Source of the DNA: Tritrichomonas musculus
Lineage: Eukaryota; Parabasalia; Tritrichomonadida; Tritrichomonadidae
Direction: 5' to 3'
Length of the DNA: 64,000 nucleotides
Assembly (NCBI GenBank): GCA_039105265.1
Contig: JAPFFF010000002.1
Span: forward strand, 682,001 to 746,000
Below are positions 1 to 9,629 of the stretch, piece after piece. Made by a program: the position numbers and the translations under genes. The first letter of the stretch is position 1, and every line of letters starts with the position of its first letter. The notes below the pieces were generated by a model. That model did no database searches. It saw nothing but the letters and a program-made list of their open reading frames with translations, and was not told where the DNA came from.

Positions 1-381
1 ATTTATGGTTTAATATTACTTATAAAGGTTTTCTTTTTCACGAATAAATATTTTAGGTTATTTTTTGAATATTTTTTATATTAAAAATTTGAATAAAGTT
101 TTATTTTTTAAATAAGAAATAAGAATATTCAATAGATATGATTCAAAAAATAAATCATCTTTCAGAAATATTAATTGAAAAAATCGAACATTTCAATTTT
201 TATGAGTATTCAAAAAATAAAACTGTCAAAATTTTGATATTTTAATTAATTCTAAACTTTTTAAATTAATAAATCACCACCTCGTTTGAAATAATTGACC
301 AAGAATTACGCATTAGGACCATTCAATTAAGTTTGTGTTATCATATCACTTCTCATTATTGAATCTATCTTAGCATAATCT
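1..381. other. AT-rich upstream region of the Myb gene
   Basis: No gene is seen here. The stretch is AT-rich spacer. Just before the Myb start codon, at about 350-360, it contains TCATTATT, which resembles the trichomonad initiator element (TCA followed by pyrimidine and A/T) that usually sits within a few tens of bases of the ATG. Calling it the transcription start is an inference from position and motif only. Confidence 0.4.
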
Positions 382-1188
382 ATGACCTCTCTTCTTGAAC
401 CAAATGGATCGAATATAATGCAACCTTCTAATTGTCATATATCGCAGCCTCCTCCTATTCAATTTCAATTTCCATTATCATCTATTCCACCAAAAAATAA
501 GCAAAGCGCTAAAAAAGCGCATAAGTTTAAATTTACTAAAGAGGAAGATGAGCAATTATACTCACTTGTTCAAAAATATGGTGAAAATGAATGGACACTC
601 ATATCAAAGCAAATGGTGAACCGTAACTCAAGGCAATGTCGTGAAAGGTGGAAAAATTATATAAATCCTCGATTAACGACGCGTGAATGGACAGAAGAAG
701 AAGATTTTATTCTTTTATCAAAGCACCAAGAAATAGGTGCTCATTGGAACTTGATCTCAAAATTCTTTTCTAACAGATCCATTAATTCAGTCCGAAATAG
801 AGCAGTTAAATTATTCAAATCAATTTCTGTTCAACAAAATAAGCGTCTAAACAATATTGGTATGAATTATGAAATAAATAATGAAAATGTCCAGCAGTCC
901 CATATCAATAACTGTCAATCATTTCCAAATGAATATGATAATAATAATTCATATAATTCAAACAGTTTAATTGAAAATCAAAATAATTCCCTTTCAACTC
1001 CCGAACAAGTAATAGAAACTCATTGTTCAGCTGAGTCCCAATCTCCTCTCGGGCTTTTATCAGTTAACAATAATGATATTAATAATAATAAAAAGCCTGA
1101 TGTTACACCGCATAAAAAAAATTTATTTGATATTTTTTGGGATCCTGTTGAAGAAATCGATGTCTTCTATCCTGGAATTGAGTATTAA
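382..1188 (+). CDS. Myb-like DNA-binding protein with two Myb/SANT repeats
   Basis: A 268-aa protein with two consecutive Myb repeats, at about residues 48-97 and 99-146. In repeat 1 the first core aromatic is Phe51 rather than Trp, followed by Trp71 and Trp90. Repeat 2 has Trp103 and Trp122 and an aliphatic residue at the third position, common in the second repeat of R2R3 proteins. The N-terminus is Pro/Gln-rich. Residues 155-235 are Asn/Ser-rich low complexity, a typical trichomonad linker. Proteins of this kind bind DNA as transcription factors; in Trichomonas they recognise promoter elements such as those of iron-regulated adhesin genes, but the target here cannot be inferred. The ATG is the first in frame and lies about 25 nt after an initiator-like TCATTATT. 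It stands alone, with no close neighbour on the same strand. Confidence 0.85.
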   Translation: MTSLLEPNGSNIMQPSNCHISQPPPIQFQFPLSSIPPKNKQSAKKAHKFKFTKEEDEQLYSLVQKYGENEWTLISKQMVNRNSRQCRERWKNYINPRLTTREWTEEEDFILLSKHQEIGAHWNLISKFFSNRSINSVRNRAVKLFKSISVQQNKRLNNIGMNYEINNENVQQSHINNCQSFPNEYDNNNSYNSNSLIENQNNSLSTPEQVIETHCSAESQSPLGLLSVNNNDINNNKKPDVTPHKKNLFDIFWDPVEEIDVFYPGIEY

Positions 1189-1266
1189 GCAGCATTATTT
1201 TTAGGTACCTTTTATTTGTTTTTATTAAAGCTAATTATTGTCGAATTACTAATTTTACTTATAGAC

Positions 1267-1418
1267 ATACTTTTACATTAAAACCATTATTACTAATTTT
1301 ACTAATTTTACTTATAGGTATTTTACTGATGATAAAAAAGATTAAGATTATATTCTTCAATCTTGATCAATCTTGATCATTTTCATAATCAGTAATAATG
1401 GTTTTAATGTAAAAGTAT
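1267..1418. repeat. 28-bp perfect inverted repeat with 96-bp spacer
   Basis: Bases 1267-1294 are the exact reverse complement of 1391-1418 (arm core CATTAAAACCATTATTACT). The 96-bp spacer holds short direct repeats: ACTAATTTT runs, and CAATCTTGAT twice near 1358-1378. It lies directly downstream of the Myb gene. It could be a miniature hairpin element or form a stem-loop in the 3' flank. No target duplication is clear, so mobility is unproven. Confidence 0.6.
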
Positions 1419-1545
1419 TGATAATTTATTTATATAATGATTTCTGCTCAATTTTAAGAATTGATGATTGTGAGTAATTTTGATTTCTGAATAGATCAGA
1501 AAATTATAATTCCTTTGAAAAAACTTAAATGTTCATTATATTAAA

Positions 1546-1925
1546 CTTCATGATAAATATGGACTTGTTATTTTTAAAAGTATTAGTGAAGCTCAATTAT
1601 TTTTACAGCATTTGATAAATTTGATATTAAAAGAGCGACAATAACAATTCAGCTTTCACCGAAAACAAAGGTTAATAATCCACCTTGTAAACGAGTTTAT
1701 TTAACTGGATACTATGCACAAACAGTAAACAAAAGATATTTAGTATATTTGTGCTCCCTTTGGCTTTTAAAGGCGCATTTCTTTTCACTACAAATACTCA
1801 TTTATTGATTATAATGCAATTTCAAATGCAAGTAAAGTTGTTAAGCTATTAAATAAGCATCTATCTCCAAAGCATCGCCAAATACAGATTTCTTCAATTA
1901 AACCATTTCATCAACAGATATAATT
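1546..1925 (+). pseudogene. Decayed RNA-recognition-motif (RRM) protein relic
   Basis: Translating across several frames gives RRM-like fragments. From about 1553 there is KYGLVIFKSISEAQLFLQ, the pattern of an RRM RNP-1 strand followed by helix 2. About 200 bases on there is an FIDYNAISNASKVVKLLNKH segment with the same strand-helix pattern. Stops and frame changes separate the pieces, so no intact gene remains. The RRM assignment rests on the aromatic strand followed by an Ala-rich helix and is moderate only. The relic is a host-type gene in the spacer between the Myb and ARM genes. What protein it came from cannot be said. Confidence 0.4.
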
Positions 1926-2150
1926 CCTAATAAATACAATTTTTTTGGCTTTACATGCCAAAATACTTCCAAAGCACTTAGAATATTTTATTTTATTAAT
2001 TATTTTTTATATTTGTATATTATTTTCCAAATTAGTATATTATTATCTAAATAAGAATGTTCTTATTCATTTTTATAGGATAGATCTATAAATTTGGGTT
2101 GATCGTGGTTTAATTGGAGTATTCTTTTATAAATATTTATAAATATATTT

Positions 2151-2534
2151 TAGGGGAATCGTATTTTTCTACGCTACTTTTTGAAAACTTTTAAACTTTT
2201 TGAATACTTTTTTATACATTTTTTATTCAATTTTTGCTAAATAATGCATAAATATTTAGTTCAAATGGCTTCCCGATTCATCCAGCAATTCAAGGAGCCT
2301 GATTCGGCTTCGTGCAGCCCCGTGGTGATCACTGGTGCGTATATCCCCGAAAAATTATGTAAAAATAAAAAATTTATATCAAGTAAATTTAAATTTTACG
2401 ATTTTTTTGGTTAATTTTCTTAACAGAGTAAGTTAAATTTCACCTTAAGATGGCGGTTTTTTGCTTTCCATGAATAGCTATTCATGGATAGAAAAACCAT
2501 TCAAAAAGTGACGTAGAAAAAAACGATTGTCCTA
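2151..2534. mobile_element. Miniature inverted-repeat element (~384 bp)
   Basis: The left end (2151-2184, containing AATCGTATTTTTCTACGCTA) is repeated inverted at 2500-2534 (TTCAAAAAGTGACGTAGAAA and onward) with a few mismatches over about 34 bp. The interior includes a GC-richer block at 2266-2345 that stands out from the AT-rich surroundings, and a short hairpin at about 2466-2489 (CCATGAATAGCTATTCATGG). There is no coding capacity. A clear target duplication was not found, so family placement is open. The design parallels the GC-cored hairpin elements at 5.4 and 6.1 kb. Confidence 0.55.
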
Positions 2535-2750
2535 TATTTTATGTATAAGAGCGCATAAGATTATGCTAATATTTAAATTGATGAAGATGAAAAAGAAAAT
2601 CAATATTTTTTATTTATATTTATTAAAATAATAAGAATTGAGATTTTAATTACAAACAAGACAAGAAAAAATTCTTTGTGAATTTTTAAATTATTTGGAT
2701 AGTAGTTTGGTTCCAGTGTTTCATTCATCTAAACTTTGGTGTAAATAGTT

Positions 2751-4487
2751 TTATTGATTGTTGGTGAGGCTATGAATATCATAAAGTAGCTTTGATGCGA
2801 TTGAGATCAATGTTGTGTTATTTTGATCAATTTGCTGAACGATTTCATCGAGTTGTTTAACAACATCACTATTATCAAACATTTGAAGAACAGCATCAGC
2901 ATTGAAATCAATCGAACCTGATTGAACTGCAAGGCCTAGTATTTTCTGAAAAGCAAAAATGCATCTAATCATGAGATTTTCAACCCCACTGTTTAGCATT
3001 TCTGCGATGAGATCAATGGTTCTTTCATTAAATAGTGATTTTATGGCGCTTTCGTTATTTATAAATATGATCAACGTTGACAAGAAATAAGCAATTTCAC
3101 GTTTAACATGAAAAGAAGACTGTTCACCAATTCCAACAGAAAGATTTATTAGGTTAATGTCAATTAAAGGAATAATAAATTGAGGAGCTGCTTCAAGGTA
3201 GTTTGAAAGAATCCAAAAAACAATACTTGTATGGTCAATATTTTGAATGAGTTGCATCAATCTTGGGAAAAGGCCGTTTTCAATCATATTTTGAATGAAT
3301 GAAATAGAATTATAGATTGGAAGGTTGCCAATAAGATTTAATGATGGCTTCATTAGTTCTGGAATTGCAAGTGTATTTAATGAATATTGGAAAAGGCCTT
3401 TTTCATAAAATCTCTTAATCAAAATTGGTAACATATTTGTCAATTCAACAAATATATTAAGTATGATGTTAATTGTTGCATAATTTTCATTTTGATTTGA
3501 TTTAATGTGTAATAGATCAAATAGTGGATCAATAATTTTGTCAACATCATTGATATCAATTTCAAAGTCCATTTCTGAAGATGGATCGCCGTTGTTGTTG
3601 AGTCCACACAATTGATTTAGTGAAATTGAATTTGGAGCAGAGCGAGTTGACCGAATGCGTCGAACTTTCATTCCTTGATCTGAAGAAGATGAAGCTGTCC
3701 CTGAAATAAACAAAGGGTTGTAATTTAAATTATTAGATTTCGTAACATTTTTTGAAAATATTGACCGAATAGATAAAAGGCACTGATTAGTTAAATCGTC
3801 GTTAACATTCTTTGAAGCAATTAGAATAAGCGAATCAAGAATACCAAATGAAATCATTGCAGATCGTGAATAAAGAGATTTGGCTGTAAAGGTCTGAATC
3901 AGCTTCAAAATCAAAGGAAGTAACTTTGAGTTTTCGCAGCCATTTTCAAGCATATCATTAGTGCTCATTTCTTCTAATGAATTTTGAGCAACTAACGAAA
4001 TAGTTAAGCTGAGTTCATCTATTAACTTTTCTGTAACCTTTTCTGAAGAAATTTCAACAATCGATATGAGTATATCAAGTAAAACTGTTTTTGCTTCAAA
4101 AGTTAAATCATCTAACGAAATGAAGGCATTAATCAGAGAACCTATAATTTGTTCATCCGAAGCTAGTATTGGAAGGCAATTGTTTTTTATGTTTGGAAAG
4201 TTTGAATATAGTGCAACAATTTGTTGCGAATCATGGGAGTCCAATGACTGGATGAAATACATTTTATTAGTAGTTAAAGAATCAATATCAGTTCCTAAAT
4301 TAGATCCATAAAACTTATTGGTTGATTTCTTAGTCCCAGCATGTCCTACCCTCCTCAAAAATAAAGAATTTTCATCCCTTCTTGATGCTAACTTGTCTTG
4401 ATACTCAGAAAGATCATATTCAGTATTAGTGAATGAAAACTTAATATCAGGAGAATAAGAAGAGAAGTTTGCGAGGGTAATTGCCAT
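2751..4487 (-). CDS. Armadillo-type helical-repeat protein, importin-alpha-like
   Basis: A 578-aa protein made mostly of amphipathic helical segments (LLDILISIVEIS, LLPLILKLIQTF, LTNMLPILIKRF and so on) typical of armadillo repeats. Near the N-terminus, at about residues 34-47, lies RRDENSLFLRR, which resembles the basic importin-beta-binding segment of importin alpha (consensus RRxDE followed by L and K/R). Importin alpha carries nuclear-localisation cargo to importin beta; if this is a divergent member it would act in nuclear import. Length (typical importin alpha is about 520-560 aa) and domain order fit, but the canonical Trp/Asn ladder of the NLS groove is not evident, so the specific role is uncertain. 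A low-complexity loop at about residues 265-300 carries a basic run (KVRRIRSTRS). The gene is isolated and reads toward the element at 2.15-2.53 kb. Confidence 0.6.
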   Translation of the reverse strand: MAITLANFSSYSPDIKFSFTNTEYDLSEYQDKLASRRDENSLFLRRVGHAGTKKSTNKFYGSNLGTDIDSLTTNKMYFIQSLDSHDSQQIVALYSNFPNIKNNCLPILASDEQIIGSLINAFISLDDLTFEAKTVLLDILISIVEISSEKVTEKLIDELSLTISLVAQNSLEEMSTNDMLENGCENSKLLPLILKLIQTFTAKSLYSRSAMISFGILDSLILIASKNVNDDLTNQCLLSIRSIFSKNVTKSNNLNYNPLFISGTASSSSDQGMKVRRIRSTRSAPNSISLNQLCGLNNNGDPSSEMDFEIDINDVDKIIDPLFDLLHIKSNQNENYATINIILNIFVELTNMLPILIKRFYEKGLFQYSLNTLAIPELMKPSLNLIGNLPIYNSISFIQNMIENGLFPRLMQLIQNIDHTSIVFWILSNYLEAAPQFIIPLIDINLINLSVGIGEQSSFHVKREIAYFLSTLIIFINNESAIKSLFNERTIDLIAEMLNSGVENLMIRCIFAFQKILGLAVQSGSIDFNADAVLQMFDNSDVVKQLDEIVQQIDQNNTTLISIASKLLYDIHSLTNNQ

Positions 4488-5374
4488 AAGAAACTAAAAA
4501 CAATATAAAAACTATATAAAATATTATAAACAACTTCCTTTCTCAATTCTTATAATTTTCAATTGAGATTTTTCTGATGTTGGTGCTAGTCAACTAAAAT
4601 TTCTGTTTGAAATATAAATCTCATTTTACAACCGTTACATTTTTCACTAGTTCAGAAAAAAAAAATAATCTATTGAAAATATCAAATTTATGTCATCGTT
4701 TTTGTGAAGAATCTGGTCGACCGAGGCCTTTAATAGTATGCTTTTGCAAAATAATGAATGATAAAACAATAAAAAAAAAAATTTACATTTTAAAATTTGT
4801 CAAAAAACATAATTCGATCAATCCAAAATTTGGATTCCATATAAATGATGGTTTAACTTTTTCAATTATTTTAAAACGTATTTATCTTTCAGTTTCAAAG
4901 AACGAATTTTTTCAATTTTATTTGTTGTTGATCCTATTTTAAAAAATATGAGTAAGAATATAAAATTCAGTATTTATTCAAATTGAGAATTCTCTAAAAA
5001 TTATAGTAAAATTACTTACTTTTTCAAATCATTTACAGGAATATACCTAACAAATTTTTGTGAAAACTATAAAATTTTACTTTATCAATTTTTCATTATG
5101 AGAAGAAGGGTGAAAAGAGCCAAATTATTTGACGATATAAACCAAATCTTTTATATATAATTAAATTAAAATTATATATTTAATATCAAAATATTGTTAA
5201 AATTCTGATGGTATAAATAAAGATATTTTTATTTTAATCTCTTTTCCAAAAAGGCGAATAAATGATCGTATAGGTTAAATTTTCTTAGTCATAAAATATG
5301 AAAAAACAAACACTCAATTTATTACAAATAAAAGACAAATACTAACCTAATTTATAAAAATTTCGGTACTGAAA
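4488..5374. other. Gene-free AT-rich spacer
   Basis: This lies upstream of the ARM-protein gene and before the first hairpin element. Only short, compositionally biased frames occur (for example one at 4607-4942) with no recognisable domain. No RNA gene or clear repeat was seen. Confidence 0.6.
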
Positions 5375-5707
5375 AAGCAAAAGAGACTTTTTGTAAGGAC
5401 ATTCAAATAATTGAATGAGAATAATTTTTTCTCTCAATTATTTTTATTTTTGAGAGAATTAAAAAATAAAATTATTTTTAATCTTTTTATATTTTTACAT
5501 AATTTTTACCGAGGCTACATACCGCCTAGCGGGCGTCGAGCGAAGCCGAGACCCCGCGGCTGGCGGTAAGAATGGGTAAAAATTATGTACCATAAAAAGA
5601 TTTAAAAATTTTTTTATATTTTTATATTTTCTCAGATAAAAAAATTGAAAGGTAAATTTATTCTCATTCAATTATTTGAATGTCCTTACAAAAAGTCTCT
5701 TTTGCTT
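5375..5707. mobile_element. Hairpin element A: 50-bp perfect arms around a GC-rich core
   Basis: Bases 5375-5424 are the exact reverse complement of 5658-5707. Between them lies a 123-bp core (5480-5602) that begins AATCTTTTTAT and ends ATAAAAAGATT and encloses a GC-rich palindromic centre (CCGCCTAGCGGGCG ... CGCGGCTGGCGG at 5522-5567). The same core recurs in opposite orientation in hairpin element B at 6147-6289, but the outer arms of the two are unrelated. There is no coding capacity. It appears to be a small non-autonomous or fold-back element. Confidence 0.7.
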
Positions 5708-6091
5708 ATTCTCTACCCATTTTTCTTTAGAAAGTCGTATAATTCAATTTTCATAGTAAGATCTACCGTCAGGATTTTCATTAAAATTAGTGTGTATACA
5801 ATATATACGATACAAAGCATTATTCATTTTGTTGTTTCAAAAACGTCTGATACAGTCATTAAATGATACAAGAAAAAATTTGAATAAAAAGGTGTAAAGT
5901 TCTCAATTTACTTAAAATAATCTTTAATTATCTTAGTATATTTGAAAGGTATTATTAATACAATCACTTTAAATCACAAAAATTTAAATAATAAACTATA
6001 TATTTTGAGATTGGCTTTAAATTTCATAAAATAAGTGACTTTTTTTTATTAAAATTGTAAACGGTATATCTTCCACCCTGATCAACTCAAA

Positions 6092-6370
6092 TATAGTTAG
6101 TCTTTTCTGAAGAACATTCAAAAAGTGGAAATCATTCAGAAAAAATAATCTTTTTATGTTACAAAATTTTTACCGATTCTTACCGCCAGCCGCGGAGTCT
6201 CGACTCGGCTTCGCTTCGCTCAGCCTCGCTCGACACCCGCTAGGCGGTATGTAGTCTCGGTAAAAATTATGTAAAAATATAAAAAGATTTGTTTTTTCAA
6301 TTATTTTATTTAGATTATTTTTTCTGAATGATTTCCACTTTTTGAAGGTTCTTCAGAAAAGACTAACTAT
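6092..6370. mobile_element. Hairpin element B: same GC-rich core, different arms
   Basis: The arms 6092-6150 and 6313-6370 are inverted copies of each other over about 58 bp with a single clear mismatch (arm core TTCTGAATGATTTCCACTTT). The core 6147-6289 is the reverse complement of the core of element A, about 90% alike by eye, with an extra ~20-bp GC-rich stretch. It has no coding capacity. Because the arms differ from those of element A while the core is shared, the arms look like locally generated inverted duplications rather than conserved termini. Confidence 0.7.
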
Positions 6371-6770
6371 ACTTTCGTTGATCCTTCCACCCTTCTCTAA
6401 GAGATGAGGATCAGTAAAATGAATTTATTCAAAAATCTTGCAAGTGATTTTTGATTTCATATTCTTACATCGATTTTTGAAATATGTTAATTCCCAAAAT
6501 TTGAAATTAAAACAAGTTTTATATTTGAGTTAAATGTTTTTTTTTTTTTGTTGTTGTTGTTGTTGTTGTTGGTAAAGTGCCCCAAAAAAATAGGGGTATC
6601 ATTCAATAAAATAGGGGTCGACGATCAAGTTAAGAAAATTTTTTTTCAAATATTTTTTTCTCAAAATAAATTTTTATTATCGTTTTCCCTTGAAATTAAT
6701 TATTTTTTGAATCGATCCCCTTGATTTCTCTCACTTTATAAATATAAATTAGACATGTTAAAGTCCATGG
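6371..6770. other. Spacer with poly-T and (GTT)n microsatellite
   Basis: There are no genes. A T run followed by about eight GTT units occurs at roughly 6537-6572. Downstream are two short AATAGGGGT repeats at about 6588 and 6609. Confidence 0.65.
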
Positions 6771-7067
6771 ACCTACAAAATTCATTCAATGTTTTTTAGC
6801 ATTTTTTATTTTTTCACAAAACCATAAAATTTTAAAATGTCTCAGAAATAATCTTGATAATTTGTCAGGACTCAAAAAATTCTTTCAATTTTTTTAGCTT
6901 TTTTTTCTTATTCACAAAATAAAAAATAAATATTATTTCTCTGAAATATTATTGGTCCATCTGCCAGGGCAAATAAAATTATTTCAATTTTTTTAGCATT
7001 TTTTATTTTTTCACAAAAAGATAGATTTATAAATTTTCTCAGAAATAATCTTGTCCATCTGCCAGGA

Positions 7068-7428
7068 ACGGTACTGCGATCGGAAGTAAAGTGTCAAAAG
7101 TATTTAAAAAACTGTAATAATCGAAATAAACCAAATATATAAATAGAACACATCATATATAATAAATTATTAAAATATTGGAAGGATTTTCTAATTTGAT
7201 TTGGAGATTTATGTTGACTAAATTTGAATGAAAAACTCATTTTATCCATTCAAAAAAATTTTTTTCATATGGTATGTCTATAAAATTGAAAATTTACTTC
7301 CAAATTTCATTAAAGAATTTGATTTTATATTATATAAAATTAACTGTTATATAATTTTTTTAGGAATTTCCAGGTTATTTAATTTTGCTCTCAATTTTTT
7401 GACACTTTACATCCGATCGCAGTACCGT
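7068..7428. mobile_element. MITE with 32-bp terminal inverted repeats and 10-bp target duplication
   Basis: The element is 361 bp. The left end is ACGGTACTGCGATCGGAAGT and onward; the right end is its inverted copy, with one mismatch across 32 bp. It is flanked on both sides by the identical 10-mer TCTGCCAGGA (7058-7067 and 7429-7438). Target duplications of 9-11 bp are characteristic of Mutator-like elements, so this is probably a MULE-derived MITE. It has no meaningful coding capacity; the frame at 7228-7464 runs out of the element and has no domain. Confidence 0.85.
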
Positions 7429-7443
7429 TCTGCCAGGATTACC

Positions 7444-8227
7444 AGAGGTATTCACCTTAAGTGACTTAACGGTCATTTTTCTTCTTTAAAATGTATTTTT
7501 AATTTTTTGAGCTAAATACAGATTATTTTTATTTCTTTTTATCATCAAAATAATCTATAAAATGTTTAAATGACGATTTGAATATTAAATTGAAGAAAAA
7601 ATCATATTTTAGTTAACAATATAATTATATCATTTTATTTATAACATCGAATATATTTTGGATATCTTCATTATTCCAAAGTATTGTCACAATAAATGAA
7701 AATTTCTAATTATTTCCTAATTCAGAAACTGCAAAATCTGCATTCTTCATACTTTCAAACCCAAAAAAGCATTTTTAAAGAAAAACAGATGATAACTTCA
7801 AAAATTGTCTTTATATGATTCTACATCTTTAATATAATGATTATATTGGCCATGAGAATTTATTCCTAGAAGCATTAGTGATTTTATGCGGCCAATTTTT
7901 TGGAAAATATGTTTCATTTATTAGACTCAAAATAAAAAATAAACGTTTTTTAACGTACATATAATTACAAAAATATTCAAAATTTTTAATAAAATTAAAG
8001 TGGCATTTTGGAACATTTTTCTTTCAATTTTTTTCTACGATATTTTACGGTTTTGAATGGCTCATAAACATTGAAAAAAATAATTTTTTTTATAAAATCG
8101 AATTTTCTCAAAAACTAGCGCATAAATAATTTTGCAATTTTTAATGTATCATTTATTAAATAAATGCGTTTTAATTTTTATATTTTTTTTAAAAAATACA
8201 GTCAAAATCCTCAAAGTGAATACCTCT
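7444..8227. mobile_element. Non-autonomous inverted-repeat element, 784 bp
   Basis: The ends are AGAGGTATTCAC on the left and its exact complement GTGAATACCTCT on the right, with weaker similarity a few bases further in. If the termini start at A, the flanking duplication is the 8-mer GGATTACC (7436-7443 and 8228-8235), which would suit an hAT-type element. The boundary is ambiguous because the neighbouring bases CC/GG extend the inverted repeat, which would shorten the duplication to 4-6 bp. The interior is AT-rich and non-coding. Confidence 0.65.
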
Positions 8228-8235
8228 GGATTACC

Positions 8236-8451
8236 AAAATTCTTTCAATTGTTTATGACTGTTTTTTTTCATTATTAAAAACATTCAAATATAATTTACT
8301 CATATTAGTTGCTATTTTTCTATTTTATAAAATATATGCATAAAATGAGTTCTTTTTTGAGATATTAATAAAAACAAATTGACAAGGTTTGTTAGGTCCA
8401 CGCCAAGTCCCATGTACACGAAAAGTCCATGAAAAGTGCATTTGTCCCGGA
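8236..8451. other. Short spacer between two elements
   Basis: Contains the tail of the fourth ~95-bp repeat unit and about 100 bp of unremarkable sequence before the hAT-type element. No gene was seen. Confidence 0.6.
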
Positions 8452-8459
8452 CTTTTAAC

Positions 8460-9515
8460 CAGGGTTGTCGATCGATGATGATAAATATCGATTATCGGCT
8501 CATTATCGATAGTCCGATAATATCGATAAAAATTTGTTCGATAACCAATAATTATCGATAAATACGTTAAGCAAAACCGCCGATATTTGGTCACTATCGG
8601 ACGGTTACGGTTCGATATTCTCCGATATTATATAATAAAATTTCCATACTTTTTTTTTACATTTTTGATTAAAATTAGGAATTTTATATTTTTAATTGTA
8701 CTTCAATAGTGCATGCTGAAATAAGCGAAATAAGGTCAGGGTGCATTATATGTCCAATATAATAATGAGAAGCTTAAAAATCAGGTTTTTGATTAATACA
8801 TAAAAAGATTATTTTCAAAATTTTTAAAAAAGAACCAATTGGCCAACAAAAAAAGATTATGATTAAGAACAAAGTTATAAGACGATAATTTCCTCATATC
8901 TTCTCAGTATTAAAATATTTCCATATTTGCAAATTAACGAATCTTAATATGTAATGAAATATTAATGCAATGCTACTAAAATAATTTGGGTTTTTTTTTA
9001 TTAAAAGAATATCAAGTCTAAAAATATTTAGAGAAATGGAGAGAATTTTATTAATTTACAAAAAGTTATCGTGTTCACTTTTTGATAAATTTAATTTTTT
9101 TGCCAAAATAAAATTATCTTTATTGATTTTAAATTTTATACTTAAATATTATTAGAATTATAATATATTACTTATCTTTTATTATAATAAAAGTTAATTT
9201 CCTATGAAATATAAAAAATCTTTTTTAATAATTTGATCATTTGTACATACAAGCTTTTTTTATATGTCATTACTTGAAAAAATAACTTTTATATAATTAT
9301 ATAACAATTAAATAGCCATAATTTCTAGTAAATATCTTTTCTTTACCTTAAAAAAGTTAAAAATATCGGTCATTATTGGCCATGATAAAAACCGTTTTTA
9401 TCGATAATGATATTTATTATCGGATAGTATTGGTTATTCTACTCTACTCCCGATAATATCGATAATATTGGCAACGTATTTAACCGTTATCGGACACTAT
9501 CGATAAACATCCCTG
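8460..9515. mobile_element. hAT-type non-autonomous element with 8-bp target duplication
   Basis: The element is 1,056 bp. The left end is CAGGGTTGTCGATCG and the right end reads inward as CAGGGATGTTTATCG; CAGGGNTG is a classical hAT terminus. Identical 8-mers CTTTTAAC flank it at 8452-8459 and 9516-9523, the hAT target-duplication length. Both subterminal regions (about 8465-8640 and 9360-9510) are dense in TATCGATA-like and CCGATAATATCGATAA motifs, which could be transposase binding sites. No transposase frame is present; an 89-aa minus-strand frame at the left end is an artefact of the repeats. Confidence 0.85.
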
Positions 9516-9629
9516 CTTTTAACGATCATAAAACGAGAAATTTATTATTTTGATTAGCCGATGGTAAAGTTTGTAATGGTATTCAATTTTTTACAAATTG
9601 AGATAGATAAAATGATGTGATTTCTTTTT

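Larger units (their letters stand above)
6771..8330. repeat. Array of diverged ~95-bp repeats interrupted by two insertions
   Basis: Units begin near 6771, 6871, 6969 and again at 8228. Each carries TTCTTTCAATTTTTTTAGC-like sequence, a TTTTTTATTTTTTCACAAAA tract, CTCAGAAATAATCTTG and a closing CTGCCAGG or similar. The third-to-fourth unit junction is split by two separate insertions (7068-7428 and 7444-8227) that share a short boundary. Removing them restores a continuous junction of the form TCTGCCAGGATTACCAAAAT. It is non-coding. Confidence 0.6.

Noticed and set aside
4066-4311. 81-codon plus-strand frame inside the ARM gene
   Set aside because: Antisense shadow of the larger minus-strand gene.
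8325-8594. 89-codon minus-strand frame
   Set aside because: It lies largely in the subterminal TATCGATA repeats of the hAT-type element and crosses its left boundary.
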